Source: Erinaceus europaeus
Taxonomy: Eukaryota > Chordata > Mammalia > Eulipotyphla > Erinaceidae
Reading direction: 5' to 3'
Assembly (NCBI RefSeq): GCF_950295315.1
Contig: NC_080168.1
Coordinates: 62,891,838 to 62,955,837, forward strand
DNA length: 64,000 bases
The translations under genes and the position numbers were made by a program. Below, one piece after another: positions 1 through 12,229 of the stretch (within the stretch, counting starts at the first letter, position 1; each line of letters begins with the position of its first letter). A model generated the notes under the pieces. It made no database searches. It saw nothing but the letters and a program-made list of their open reading frames with translations, and was not told the origin of the DNA.

Positions 1-383
1 GATATATCTGTATTTGAAAAGGTCTTAGTAGAGAGAAAGTAAAACAAAGAAACTAAAATAGTAGAAAATATTACAAAGAAGGCACAAATTTAAGTCAAGG
101 ATCTTTACTGATTTACTCTAAAATCCTACATATAAAGGATTTTAGCTCTTTTCTCCAGTTCTATAAGTTTAATCTCAATAATGTAATTAATGTAATTTCA
201 ATAAAAATTCCAGAAATTTATTTCATGCTAAAGCAACAAATTTATTCTAAAGTTTCTGAAGAAAAATGAAAAACCCTGAGTGATCAACAGAAATAATGAA
301 GAACAAAGATAGATGACTGATTCACCTGCCCTCAAGAACTGAAGACTCTGTACAAAGCTACAGTACAGCACTGTGTGGTGTGA
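1..383. other. Spacer, nothing recognised
   Basis: AT-rich sequence with no repeat family that I recognise and no credible coding frame. The open frame on the minus strand here is a leucine run made by the neighbouring purine tract. Confidence 0.5.
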
Positions 384-512
384 CAAAAAAAGGAGAAGAA
401 GAAGGAGGAGGAGGAGGAGGAGGAGGAGGAAGAGGAGGAGAATTAGAAGGAGAAGAAGAAGGAGAAGAAGGAGAAGGAGAGGAGGAGGAAGAAGAAGACA
501 CACACACACACA
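384..512. repeat. Purine tract (GGA/GAA)n then (CA)n
   Basis: About 115 bases of almost pure purine on the plus strand, mixing GGA, GAA and GAG triplets, followed by a short (CA)n run. It lies directly 5' of a SINE-A copy. Arg-rich, Glu/Gly-rich and Leu-rich frames across it are artefacts of the repeat. Confidence 0.9.
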
Positions 513-527
513 ATATAGAGATATACA

Positions 528-754
528 GGGGCTGGGTGGTGGCACATCTGGTTGAGTGTAAATGTTACAATGCTCAAGGACCAGGGTTCAAGCCCCTGGT
601 CCCCACCCGAAGGAGGAAAGCTTTGCAAGTGGTGAAGTAGGGCTGTAGGTGTCTCTCTGTGTCTCTCCCTCTCTATTACCCCCTTCCCTCTCAATTTCTG
701 ATAGTCTCTATCTAATAAACAAATAAATATAATAAAAATTAAAATAAAATAAAA
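528..754 (+). mobile_element. SINE-A short
   Basis: Starts GGGGCTGGGTGGTGGCAC, has the B-box-like GGTTCAAGCCCC, a CT-rich body and a tail of AATAAA-like units. The full short form is present. Confidence 0.9.
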
Positions 755-846
755 GACATACAGAGAGATGTGCAGGCACATGTATATGAGTGTAGCTGTA
801 TTTAAGTTCTAATAGAGAAAGTTATGCTTTAATGTAAAGAAGAAAT

Positions 847-1062
847 TTTTTATTTTAATTTTTATTTATTTCTTATTGGGTAGCAACAGAGAAATTGAGA
901 GGAGCTGGGGAGATAGTGAGGAAAAGAGATATAAAGACTTCTGCAGCTCTGCTTCACCACTCGTGAAGCTTTCCCTCTGCAGGTGAGGACCAGGGGCTTG
1001 AACCTGAGTCCTTGTGCACTGTAATGTGAGCACTTAACCAGGTGCACCACTGTCTGGCTCCA
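847..1062 (-). mobile_element. SINE-A short, minus strand
   Basis: The tail lies on the left (TTTATTTATTTC) and the tRNA-like head on the right (ACCACTGTCTGGCTCC read on plus). Moderately diverged. Confidence 0.88.
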
Positions 1063-1743
1063 AGAAGAAAATTCTCAATAATTATATACTAACTATTCAA
1101 GAGAAAATAAAAATGTATTATAAAATTAAAGGTTTGAGTATTCAAAAAAATAAAGCCAAGAGATTAATTTTTAACATTTTGTGACTGACTTGACTTGAAC
1201 TGTCTTTCAGTTTATGGAAACTGAATGAATTTCCTTTGGGGGGGACATAGTTTTAAGAGGGGGTTAAGAGAACTGACTGTTGGTACTGGATCCTTTACTT
1301 CTAGGCACTCTGACTACCTGGTGTTTCTTGGTTCAGCATCCATTTTTGCAAAATGTCATATTAGGACTAAGCTAATGCTCATCTCTGGCATTCTATCACC
1401 CTCAACTTCTTTCCATGGCATTCCAGCTAGTGATAGAAACACATCTGTTGCAGAAGGAGCCTTGTCAGTACATTACAATGCTCTCCCCTTAATACCACAC
1501 TGAAATTGAGAATTGCACTTAATGATATCAGAGACAACTTCATCTTAAAATGGTGGGATGGCAATAATACAAAAAGTGTGAAAAGAGTAAGTAATTTTTT
1601 TCCTGATTTGGAACTTATTTTTTCTTTGTGTGGTGACTAAAAGTCCTCAGATACTTTCAATACACATATATGAATGGGCAAACACCTTCTAAGACTGACC
1701 TAATAGCTGATCCTTTCATTGCAAGGAGATTTAAATTCTGATT
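1063..1743. other. Spacer, nothing recognised
   Basis: No repeat or gene recognised. A 92-codon plus-strand frame at 1225-1503 has no domain, no splice context and no unusual composition that I can point to, and I treat it as chance. Confidence 0.5.
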
Positions 1744-2130
1744 ATTTTTTTTCTGCTCTCTCTCTCTCTTTTTTATTTAAGAAAGGATTAATTAACAAAA
1801 CCATAGGGTAGGAGGGGTACAACTCCACACAATTCCCACCACCCAATCTCCATATCCCACCCCCTCCCCTAATAGCTTTCCCATTCTCCATCCCTCTGGG
1901 AGCATGGACCCAGGGACATTGTGGGTTGCAGAAGGTAGAAGGTCTGGCTTCTGTAATTGCTTCCCCGCTGAACATGGGCGTTGACTGGTTGGTCCATACT
2001 CCCAGTCTGCCTCTCTCTTTCCCTAGTAGGGTGTGTCTCTGGGGAAGCTGAGCTCCAGGACACATTGGTGGGGTCTTCAATCCAGGGAAGCCTGGCCAGC
2101 ATCCTGATGGCATCTGGAACCTGGACATCT
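1744..2130 (-). mobile_element. Repeat X, 3' unit, minus strand
   Basis: Reads on minus from CCAGATGCCATCAGGATGC, through AGGCAGACTGGGAGTATGG and AAGCAATTACAGAAGCCAGA, to a CTTAAATAAAAAA tail. The same words in the same order recur near 20.0, 30.5, 43.4, 52.1 and 58.4 kb. The A-rich end suggests RNA-mediated insertion. It abuts the L1 fragment at 2131 head to head. Confidence 0.75.
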
Positions 2131-3135
2131 TTGATGAATCAAACCCAATTGCAAGGAAGACTAAAGCAGAAAGAAACCAATGGGACTACATCAAATTGAA
2201 AAGCTTCTGCACATCCAAAGAAACTATTAAACAAACAAAGAGACCCCTCACAGAATGGGAGAAGATCTTCACATGCCATACATCAGACAAGAAACTAATC
2301 ATCAAAATATAAAAAGAGCTCAGCAAACTTAGCACCAAAAAAGCAAATGACCCCATCCAAAAATGGGCAGAGGATTTGAACAAAACATTCACTACAGAGG
2401 AGATCCAAAAGGCTAACAAACATATGAAAAACTGCTCTAGGTCACTGATTGTCAGAGAGATGCAAATTAAGACAACACTAAGATACTACCTCACTTCTGT
2501 AAGAATGGCATACATCAAAAAGGACAGCAGCAACAAATGCTGGAGAGGTTGTGGGGACAGAGGAACCTTTTTACATTGCTGGTGGGAATGTAAATTGGTA
2601 CAGCCTCTCTGGAGAGCAGTCTGAAAAACTCTCAGAAGGCTAGACATGGACCTTCCATATGATCCAGTAATTCCTCTCCTGGGGTTATACCCCAAGGCCT
2701 CCATAACACCCAACCAAAAAGAGGTGTGTACTCCTATGTTCATAGCAGCACAATTCATAATAGCTAAAACCTGGAAGCAACCCAGGTGCCCAACAACAGA
2801 TGAGTGGCTGAGAAAGCTGTGGTATATATACACAATGGAATACTATGCAGCTATCAAGAACAATGAACCCACCTTCTCTGACCCATCTTGGACAGAGCTA
2901 GAAGGAATTATGTTAAGTGAGCTAAGTCAGAAAGATAAAGATGAGTATGGGATGATCCCACTCATCAACAGAAGTTGAGTAACAAGATCTGAAAAGGAAA
3001 CTAAAAGCAGGACCTGACCAAATTGTAAGTAGGGCACCAAAGTAAAAACCCTGTGGTGAGGGGTAGACATGCAGCTTCCTTACTGCTCTCTTAATGCTGC
3101 ATATTTTATGAAGAAATGCTTTCAAATAATAAAAT
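2131..3135 (+). mobile_element. L1 fragment: ORF2 C-terminus and 3'UTR
   Basis: A 5'-truncated L1 on plus. It encodes the extreme C-terminus of ORF2p in decayed frames. 2376-2624 holds the CWRGCG and [19 protein letters not shown] block (here [15 protein letters not shown]). 2646-2978 holds YDPVIPLLGLYPK and YTMEYYAAIKN, followed by the ORF2 stop at 2976-2978. A short 3'UTR runs to an AATAAAATA tail near 3130. In-frame stops break the part before 2376. This is a dead copy and cannot make a working endonuclease/RT. Confidence 0.9.
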
Positions 3136-3335
3136 ACATCACATCAAACAACAAAATTGCTCTACATTTATGCTGTACTTTTTAACACACCAGTGTGTAA
3201 AGTCTAATAATAGCCTGAGTTAGGAGTTACATGGAGATGATCACTGCAATCTGTTTTCTCTGTGAAGATGAAGGAAATGCTACTCATTAGCTCAGGTTAT
3301 TTCTGGCAACAGAAGTTAGAAAATTATCAGTCTGA

Positions 3336-3570
3336 GGGGCCGGGTGGTGGTGCACCTGCTTGAGCGCACACGTTACAATGTGCAAGGACCCAGGTTTGAG
3401 TCCCCGGTCCCCACCTGCAGGGGGAAAGCTTTACAAGTGGTGAAGCAGGGCTGCAGGTGTCTCTCTGTCTCTCACCCTCTCTATCCCTCCCTTCCCTCTT
3501 GATTTCTGATTGTCTCTATCCAATAAATAAATAAAGATAATAAAAAATTTAAAAAAGAAAAAAAGAAAAG
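3336..3570 (+). mobile_element. SINE-A short
   Basis: Near-consensus head GGGGCCGGGTGGTGGTGC, box GGTTTGAGTCCC, and AAATAAATAAAGATAAT tail. One of the less diverged copies here. Confidence 0.9.
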
Positions 3571-3793
3571 TATCAGTCCTTGACATTATGGAGCCACAGA
3601 GTAGCCATGTAGAGAGAAGACTACTAACTCATGGTGCACTGAAGGAAGGGGCCGTCACAATTCCCAGGATGTTCAGTATAAGAGGGAGAGCTCAAGCTCC
3701 TGAAATCTGAGTAATAAATGTGCAGAATCACTATGGTTTTTCTAGAGTGGACCAGGTGATAGCTCATCTAGTACATACAGAATTCTGGAAAGA

Positions 3794-4090
3794 GGGGGTC
3801 AGGCAGTGGTGCACCTGTATAAATGCACATATCACCATGTGCAAAGACTCGGGTTCAAGCCCTTGCTCCCCACCTGCAGAGGGGATGCTTCATGAGAGAT
3901 GAAGCAGGTCTGCAGGTGTTTCTCCGTCTCTCTCCCTCTTTATCTCCCCTTCCCCCCCTCAATTTCTCTCTATGATGTCAAATAAAATAGAATGGAAAAA
4001 ATGGTCACCAGGAGCGGTGGATATGTAGTGCTGGCACCAAGTCCCAGTGCTAATGCTGGTGGCAATTAATCATTAATATTAATAATAATG
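3794..4090 (+). mobile_element. SINE-A long with 3' module
   Basis: Head GGGGGTCAGGCAGTGGTGC. After the CT-rich body it continues into the 3' module (CACCAGGAGCGGTGGAT...GTGCTGGCACC...). The 3' module marks the long subfamily. Confidence 0.8.
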
Positions 4091-4166
4091 AAGAAAAAGG
4101 AGAAAAATCTGGAGTTACAGTCAATATTTCTATCAATTTATATAACACTATTTGATGCTGTCTTTT

Positions 4167-4362
4167 TCTTTTTTAAATATTTTTTATTTATTACCTTTTG
4201 TTGCCCTTGTTGTTTTATTGTTGTAGTTATTATTGATGTCACTGTTGTTGTTGGATAGGACAGAGAGAAATGGAGAGAGGAGGGGAAGACAGAGAGGGGG
4301 AAAGATAGACACCTGCAGACCTGCTTAACCACCTGCGAAGTGACTCCCCTGAAGGTGGAGAG
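4167..4362 (-). mobile_element. SINE-A long, 5'-truncated, with target duplication
   Basis: Minus-strand copy lacking the tRNA-like head. It is bounded by a 13-bp direct repeat GATGCTGTCTTTT at 4154-4166 and 4363-4375, a target-site duplication typical of L1-driven insertion. Low divergence suggests a recent event. Confidence 0.88.
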
Positions 4363-4401
4363 GATGCTGTCTTTTAAATGCCTGGATTTTAACACTAGGA
4401 T

Positions 4402-4578
4402 TATTTACTTATTTATTTATTTATTTATTTATTTTTAGATAGAGACAAAGAAGTAGAGAGAGAGAGAGATAAGAAGACTACATTACCAAAGCTTCCTTCA
4501 ATGTGGTAGGGGCCAGGCTCAAACCTGGCTCTCATGCATAGTAAGACATCAGAGTATCCAAGCTATTTCACCAGACCA
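4402..4578 (-). mobile_element. SINE-A related copy, old
   Basis: A (TTTA)n tail on the left, then a purine-rich body and a recognisable but diverged box (CAGGCTCAAACCTGG). Older than its neighbours. Confidence 0.65.
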
Positions 4579-6016
4579 CTAAAGAAGCTTTTGTAAGTTA
4601 AACTCCAAATCTACTGGACATTCTATTTTCCTATTATAAAATATGAGCTACTGAAATTTTAAAAATCTTTGTTGATATAATCTGATAGAAATAGAAAAAG
4701 CAACTCTATGATTAGAAAGACATGTGTTTAGGCACTACCAGGAAAAAAAAATCAGGAATTCAAATTTGTTAAAAGCCACACTGTCACTTTTTACTGTTTA
4801 CTCCAAAAAAAAATTAAAAATAAAACCAAAGGAAATAAACTGGCATAAGTATGGGGGAGAAAAGGAAAACATTTTTCCAGGGAATGTCTTTCTAAAACCA
4901 TCTGTCTTTATGATAGTCTGAAGCAGCTAGCACTGAGAAGACCCACACAACTGACACAGAGAACCACCACTAACTCCTCCGCTAATCAAGACCCCAGTTT
5001 CCACACACTTCCCCAGGAATAGTGGCACATAAGTATAAAACTTTGCTCTGTGTGTGTGTGTGGGGGGGGGAATGGGTAGAATACTTTTCAAAATAAATAG
5101 GGAAATCTCAGAAGGTGAGCTATTTTATCTCTAGACTTTTCTGTCAAGAGGACTTCTCTATTTTTGACACTATGTGACTCTGTGCAGGTCATGCCTAGGA
5201 TGCCATGAGAGTGACAGGCCAGCACGAAAGTTCTATCATGGATGACCCTCACATGACCCACTGGTCTCCTGCCCATTAAGAGATTGTTTTTGTCTCTGAC
5301 TTTCCACTTAGTGAATCCTTCAGTTTTCCCAGCAGTTCGTGTGCCATCTGCTGACTCTCTTTTCTGCATTCTAAGTATTTCTTGACTCATTCCTGCACAA
5401 AGCAGCTACAAATGCATTGTCAGAGACACTTCCCAAATTATTCTTTGAAACACTTATGATCTCTGTAGTGACCAGTAGGAAACTCTTCTTGTCCAGGGTC
5501 CTGGCTGGAATCTGAAAGTTAAGACCTCCAGTGCACAGCCATCACTCTGACAGCAGTGCTCTAACTCTCCAGCATCAGAGCCTTTAATTATCTGTGGAGG
5601 GAAGTATAATACACACACACAGTCTCACAAGTGTGCAGTCTGATGCATTCACACAAGGCAACAATGCATGTTTCCTGCCTGCAAATCTACAAAGAGCATG
5701 CACAGCAACCCAGGAGAACCTGGTGCCTCTTCTAGTCACTGCCATCCCAAAGCTACCAAGGCTTTGGCTTCATCTGGACTGTTTTTCAATTTTATGTAAA
5801 TGAAATCATGCAGTAAGTACTTATTTTGTCCATAATACTGTGTGTAGCAGGAACTGGAATAGCCTCAACAATGTGTGGTGTTTAGTAATATCAACATGCT
5901 GTATGTAATTCAAGTATCCATTTAAATGTCCACTAGGCACCAGGACAGTTCCTGGTTATTATGTATAGTGCTGCTAAGAATATTCTTACAAATGTCTATT
6001 TTAAAATTCAATGCAT
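4579..6016. other. Spacer with a short (TG)n/(G)n run
   Basis: Nothing recognised apart from a TGTGTGTG plus G9 run near 5050-5070. Short open frames (for example 5088-5390 minus) have no recognisable domain. Confidence 0.5.
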
Positions 6017-6197
6017 GTGGCTGGGTGGTACACATGATGAAATGCGCAAGGACCCAGGTCCAAGCGCCTGGTTCCCACCTGCAAAGGGAAAGCTTTGCGA
6101 GTGGTGAAGCAGTGTTGCAGTCTCTCTGTCTCCCTATTACTCCTTTCCCTCTAGATTTCTGGCTGCCATTATCCAATAAATAAAGATATAAAACAAA
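6017..6197 (+). mobile_element. SINE-A short, small deletions
   Basis: GGCTGGGTGGTACAC head and TCCAATAAATAAAG tail. TTAAAATTCAA occurs just before (6001) and just after the copy and is probably the target duplication. Confidence 0.85.
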
Positions 6198-6399
6198 TTA
6201 AAATTCAACATGTGTTTTGATGAACACATCTATGCAGTCTTTAATCACCACTGTGTTGTTGGGTATATATATTGCATATTCACTTTTCATACCTTATGGG
6301 GAAAAAAAAACATTTAAGCTCCTACCCAGTGGATATAAGAGTTTCTGCTGCTCCATACTAGCACTTGATATTCTAAGTCACTCAAGACATTTTGCTTTT

Positions 6400-6612
6400 G
6401 TGGGCAAGGCGGTGGCACACCTTGTCAAGTGCACACATTATGGTGCTCAAGGACCTGGGTTCAAGCCCCTGATCCCCACCTGCAGGGGAAAGCTTCATGA
6501 GTGATGAAGCAGGGCTGCAGGTGTCTCTCTGTCTCTCTCCCTCTCTATCTCTCTCCTCTCCTAATTTCTCTGTCTTTATCCAATAATAAAAAAATAAAAA
6601 TATTTTTTTAAA
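6400..6612 (+). mobile_element. SINE-A short
   Basis: Head GTGGGCAAGGCGGTGGCAC, box GGTTCAAGCCCC, CT-rich body, then an AATAAAAAAATAAAA tail. Confidence 0.88.
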
Positions 6613-7291
6613 AAATGATGTTTTGTTTTCTCCTGCACACCTGAAGTTAAGAAAACAAATGATTTTGAAAAATATTTCCACATACTACCAAAAAAATGGA
6701 TTACTCTGATTAATTGTCACAGTAAAGTTAGATACAGCTAGATTAGAGCCCCAGGTTTCACCAGGAGCAGAGATCCTCCCTGAAATTAGAGGGTAGAGGT
6801 CTCAGTAGCTGAGGCCTTAAGGCCCATGGGCAAAGATGGGGCCATGAGCCACAGCTGCTCCACCAAATGATGAAGTCGGGAGTTAATTTTAATGACTGAT
6901 GGATGACGCTATTCCCAGCTCCATCAGACATTGATCAGTCTGCAAAAGAAATGATTAGGTGCCCAAGTGGGAAGAGAAAAAAAAAACTTTGCTATTAGTA
7001 ACTGGCACTGAGCACCACTGTCCAGGCACAGTTAGTCACTGAATATGGTTTAATACTCCTAAGATCAGTGTGCATAAGAATGTCCCTCCACCTTCTGAAT
7101 GAGGACAAGAAGTCTAACATAGAGGGAAACTGTTGATGTCAACCCCAGCAAATAATGTGTGGCTTAGCAAGACTTGCCACTCAAGTTGATATTACTCAAA
7201 AGGTCATGCTCTTTTTAACCACAGAACAAAGTTCAAGTTATGGATTTTGGAGTACTAGGAGTTTGGGGAAAAACAAGAATTCAAAAGTTTG
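6613..7291. other. Spacer, nothing recognised
   Basis: No repeat or coding signal that I can name. Confidence 0.5.
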
Positions 7292-7500
7292 AGGGGGCCG
7301 GATGGTGGCACACCTAGTTTAGCACACATGTTATAATGTGCAAGGACACAAGTTTGAGCTCCAAGTCCCCACATGCAGGGGGAAATCTTTGCAAGTGGTG
7401 AAGCAGTGTTTAAGTGTCTCTCTCTCTCTCCCTCTTTATCATCCCTTTCCCTTTTGATTTTTGGCTGTTCTATCCAATAAATAATTTTTAAAAGTATTTT
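7292..7500 (+). mobile_element. SINE-A short, first of a tandem pair
   Basis: Head GGGGGCCGGATGGTGGCAC. It is followed within 10 bases by another SINE-A in the same orientation. Confidence 0.88.
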
Positions 7501-7506
7501 TAAAAA

Positions 7507-7727
7507 GGGAGTCAGATGGTGGTGTACCTGGTTGAGAGCACATGTTACAATATGCAAAAACCCGGGTTCAAGCCCCCAGTCCCCACCAGCAAGTAGAAAG
7601 CTTTGCAAGTGGTGAAGCAGTGTTGCAAGTGTATCTCTCCCTCTTCTCTCTCTCACTCCCTTCTCTCTTGATTTTTGGCTGTTTCTATCCAATAAGTAAA
7701 GATAGTAAAAACAAATAAATAATAAAG
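7507..7727 (+). mobile_element. SINE-A short, second of a tandem pair
   Basis: Head GGGAGTCAGATGGTGGTG. AAAGTTTGA occurs just before the first SINE (about 7284) and just after this one (about 7722). The pair may therefore share one target duplication: either a dimer insertion or an insertion into the A-rich tail of the first copy. Confidence 0.85.
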
Positions 7728-9110
7728 TTTGAAATACTGAGTTAAAGTTTAAACATGTTCCTTTCCTACCAGTCACATCAAATGCACTGCAAATCTCCTA
7801 AGGAAAAGAAACCTGTTCTGTCACAGAACTCCTTAATATCTGGCATAACTAGAATCTCCAAAGACCCAGAACAGAATTTAGAGAAATCTGAACTATGTTT
7901 GTTGCAGACTCTACTTCAGGAAGGACCTTTTAAAAGATGAACGTGTTTATTCATGAAATCACAGAAGCAGGACAATTCAAATTCCCAGTGGCTCCCCACA
8001 TCTCTAACATATGGGGGCACAGTCCTTGGGTTATCACTGCTGGTGAACTCCAAGGGGGTGACCACTTCTACTTTCCTGAACTGTTGGGAACTTCTCCACT
8101 TTCCAACATAACTCTCTTTCCCATTTCAAGTCACTCCATGAAGACAATTCAGAACAAGCTTTGCATGGTAGCCCAGGGTGGCCACGCTGTTTCACTATGT
8201 GAACTGCAGCCAACCTTCACTGAGGCTGCTGGCTGTCAATACCCAATTCCTGATGTAGCTTGGCAAGAAACATAAGACGGCAGAGAAACTGTAGATGAAG
8301 AATTCTCCATCCATACTCCACAAGCACAGCAGTGACTCCTGCCCAGTCCTGTAGTGTCCCAGGCCCTGTGCCCAGTGGTAAGTCTCTTGCCTCTGGTCTT
8401 TGTCTCCTCGGGAAGAAGACTCACAGTACAGCTGCTGGAGAGGCCAACAGTTATGCTCCTTTACCTAGCTGAGCGTTCTGTGTGCTGCTCTGGCATGCTG
8501 GCAGCAGTCTTCAGAGGAAGCTCTGACGTAGATGTCAGTCAGGCACAACCTGATGTCCAAGAATCAGGTAACGTTTTGCACCACATCTGTCCTGGCATCC
8601 CAGACAAAGGATAACTGTGGCCTCCTCCCTGCATCACAGACCTTCCCCTCACTGAGAAAACATCCCCCTGCAAGTCTAGTCTGAAAATAGTGTTCCATCT
8701 CCCCTCTTTGAGATACAGTAGCAGAAGAAAGGGAAAATGTTATATGGAAGTAACTGGCATATCACAGAGAGTTCTTTGAATGTCTGAACCATATCAGCTT
8801 GTGAATATTTTCCTATACTTTCCTGTTACAAATTCCCAGACCCCAGGGGCAGTGTCTGACCTATTCACTTAAATCCACAGTTCCTAGCATCATGATATAC
8901 ATTTAGCAGGCACTCAAAATTGTGCGATGAATTCATCTAGTCATTTACTTCAATCACTTGATTTGGATGAAAAGATACTGTTTAAGAAACAGACATTTTA
9001 AAGAATGTAATGCCTAAACTCTGTCATGTTATAACTGTAGACATTATAACTAACAAAGGTTAAGAGTAATCTCTTGTATGGGGGTTTGTTTATAAATTAT
9101 AAACCCATTA
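7728..9110. other. Spacer, nothing recognised
   Basis: The longest stretch in the first 10 kb without a recognised repeat. It contains several overlapping open frames of 60-112 codons (7755-7940, 7937-8275, 8354-8614). None shows a domain, signal peptide or biased composition. If a host exon or regulatory element lies in the left third of the window, this is a place to look. Confidence 0.45.
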
Positions 9111-9334
9111 GGAGGCCAAGTGGTGGAATACTTGGTTAAGCACACATGTTACAATGTACAAGGGCCCAGGTTCTAGCCCCCAGTCCCTACCTGCATGGGG
9201 GCATGTTCATAAGCTGTGAAACAGGGCTTCAAGAGTATGTGTTTCTCTCTCTCTTCCTGTCTCCTTCTTCCCTCTCAAGTTCTCTGTCTCTATCCAATAA
9301 ATACATAAAGAAAGAAAATACTTTTAAAATTATA
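9111..9334 (+). mobile_element. SINE-A short with target duplication
   Basis: Head GGAGGCCAAGTGGTGGAA. AAATTATAAACC precedes it (about 9095) and AAATTATAAACC follows its tail (about 9327), giving a clear target duplication. Confidence 0.87.
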
Positions 9335-10554
9335 AACCTATTTTCAAATAAACATTTTGCTTAAGTTTTAAAAAAAAGATTATACCTTCAAGAATTTTAA
9401 ATGGGGATATTTTATAAAATTCCATGGAATCATTCATTCCCTAGAAATGTAGAGTTCCATTTAGGAGTGTAAGCAGGAATTTTGTAAAAAGCGATGTACC
9501 TTGAATATGGAATCTGTCCAAACTACCTTATAGTCATACATTACTTCTGACAACTAAAAATGTGTAAGTACTCTATTAGATGTGTTTAGATGTAAGCAGT
9601 GGAGAATAAAACACTCATCCATACAAAGTGTTTAATCCTAAATATACTTAGGTGAGGCTATTCAAGGCATTTACAACAAATATTAGATGCAAACGCTTCT
9701 GATCTGACTGCTTGATTGTATCTAAGTGATAGCTACAAGAAGTTTCTAAGAAGGAAACTGAAACCCACAAGCACAATAATTTTGCCTAACTTTGTTAAAT
9801 TCAAGTTGAGAAAACAGGTTTTCTAGTTCACATCTCAAGACTCCATGTAACCCTCTCCAGAGCTAAGCTTCCAGCTTTCCCAGACCAACAGAACTCTACC
9901 CTGCTGACCTGGGAGGTTCAACCATGTATGAAGAATCCACTTTATTAGAAATGGTGATTTAGTCTACATCTTTTCTTGAAAAAAAAGTTTTACACCACCT
10001 CTTTCTAAGTTCTGGATTTTAGACACAAGGGAGGGAGTGGGCAAGTAGAGACCTTATTTCATATATTTTGAGGGCCAAACAATCCCATAGTTGCACCTTG
10101 AATAAGACATGGAAAAGAAGGCCTGTCTGATAACAACATGTGGATGATAAATAAAGCAGTCTCTTTAATAATAAATTATTCATTCAAGTATATCTCCTGA
10201 ACCTGAGGTTCATCAGCCTTTTCTTGTATTATTTAGAAAATGTTCACCAGGTTCACTAAATTACTTATAGATCAGAGAGCTCTTAATATTTTTGCATCAT
10301 ACAATTTCTCAAACAAGCAATTGTGAAAAATTCAACTCAATTGGGTTAGTCAAATCAATTTTTCTTCAACTACAGTGCAATGAAATTATGGAGAAAAACA
10401 TGACAAAGCAGATATATGACCCAGGCCCCAGACTCCAGCTAAAATTCTATAAAGGGTCAATGGTGGCAGCCTCACTAGTCAGTGACTGGAAGAATGGTGA
10501 GCTGGAAGATTAGCCTTAAAGTAAGTGCCCTTTACACAGGCCTTGTTTCCACTT
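9335..10554. other. Spacer, nothing recognised
   Basis: AT-rich with no family I can name. Short frames only. Confidence 0.5.
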
Positions 10555-10790
10555 TTATTTACTTACTTTTTTTCTTGCTACATTATGTAACAGGAATTTT
10601 ATTGTGGTTGCAATAAAAAAGGGGATGAGAGAGAGAAGGGAGAGGGAGAGAGGGAGGGGGAGGGGGGAGAGAGAGAGAGAGAGAGAGAGACTAGACAGTC
10701 CAGAGCACCACCCTGGTACCTGTGGCACTGGGAACACCAGGCATGCAGACCCTGCACTCTATGTGCTAAGCTTTTCCCCCAATCATAGAA
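10555..10790 (-). mobile_element. Old SINE-like element, minus strand, with (GA)n
   Basis: A TTTATTTACTTAC end on the left, a (GA)n tract at 10625-10690, then CCAGAGCACCACCCTGGTACCTG and AGACCCTGCACTCTATGTGC on the right. The right part resembles 39845-39995. The family is uncertain. Confidence 0.5.
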
Positions 10791-11640
10791 GCACTTCTCT
10801 TGGGTTCCAGTGTGTCCTACATGAAACAGGTGAAGTCTATGCCTTTAGCTTTTCTTTTTCCTGCAGTTCAATTTCTTCCCTTTTCCACTTCTCCAGATGC
10901 AAAGAAGTCAATAGGTAGAGGGGAAAGGAGCAGTGCCTGTGGGAAGCCCTGTGCCTACCTCACTGAGTCTGCACACACCCACCACCAGAGTCCTTTTGGG
11001 GGGGGGTTGCTGATGTGGGGACAGACACATCTGTTCAGTGTCTGGTCAGCTCATATCAGCTGGCCACATGGCAACTACTGAGCTCTCAGGGAAAGCTCAG
11101 CACTGAGGAATGGGCCCTCTGGGAACAGAACTCTATCAGCTCCACCATCTGAGTTCTGCTTCCTATTTCTAAGACTCCTGGAAGCAGGAGACATGATTTC
11201 CTAGTCCTCAGGCATGTTCAAATTTATGACTTTATTAGCTAGCTAGAGAGTTAAAGGGGGATCTACCACAAAAATTCCATAGCAACCTGGAAAAGTCATT
11301 TATTTCATCACAATTCTGTCTCTTCAGAGCACTCTTTAAATGCAGAATTTCTCCACTAGTTCCTTAGTAAATCTGCCATTTGGTCACAGCAGCCATCTCT
11401 GTGTGACACACCTGTTTGGCCAGAGTTTCAAAACCTCTGCACTTACTATGACCTGTTGTAGGAGTGCATTGCCAATGCCACCAAAGTTCCTTCCACTCTC
11501 AGCACACCACAGTTAAGCATTTTCCAAACATGCACTCACATTCAAAGTATCTAGATACTCCATGATTTTCAGTAAATTCTTTAGCAACTCTATGACTGAT
11601 ATTAGACCAGAGAATTTATTTTCAATAATACAGCATCTGA
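10791..11640. other. Spacer, nothing recognised
   Basis: No repeat recognised. A G9 run sits near 10998. Confidence 0.5.
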
Positions 11641-11852
11641 GGGGTCAGGTGGTGGTACACCTGGTAGAGTGCTCATATTAGTATGTGCAAGGACCTGGGT
11701 TCAAGTCCCTAGTCCCCACCTGCAAGAAAGAAGCTTCATAAGTGGTGAAGCAGTGCTGCAGGTGTTTCTCTTTCTCTCTCCCTTTCTATCACTACATTTC
11801 TTCTCAATTTCTCTGTCTCTATCCAAAATAAATAAGTGAATAAATCATTTAA
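11641..11852 (+). mobile_element. SINE-A short with target duplication
   Basis: Head GGGGTCAGGTGGTGGTACAC. AATACAGCAT occurs just before (about 11628) and just after (about 11858) the copy. Confidence 0.88.
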
Positions 11853-12019
11853 AACATAATACAGCATGTACAACACTGCAAAATAATAAAAAAATTTTAA
11901 TAGCATTCATTTTGATTACCATGCATAGTCATGGCTAGTAATGTACTTACTAACTTCATAAAGCTATGTTAATTTAAAAATCTGGTTCCAAGAAGTAGTT
12001 GCTAACATTTTAGTTGGAG

Positions 12020-12159
12020 AATATAATATATATATGTATACACATACATATATACACACACACACATATATGTGTGTGTGTTGTGTGTGTGTATCAAGAT
12101 CAAACCCTGGGCCTCACACATGTGAAGCATACAGTCTACCTTTAAGCTACACTCTCAGT

Positions 12160-12220
<61 letters not shown>
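12020..12220. repeat. Compound microsatellite (TA/CA/TG)n and (AT)n
   Basis: Mixed TATA/CACA/TGTG up to 12093. Then about 70 bases of older repeat (ATCAAACCCTGGGCCTCACA), then an almost pure (AT)n from about 12163 to 12218. Probably polymorphic and able to form cruciforms. Confidence 0.9.
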
Positions 12221-12229
12221 TATGCTAGA

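Noticed and set aside
373..640. Arg-rich, Glu/Gly-rich and Leu-rich open frames
   Set aside because: They are translations of a GGA/GAA microsatellite in different frames.
12163..12220. Palindromic regulatory element
   Set aside because: The symmetry is that of a plain (AT)n microsatellite.
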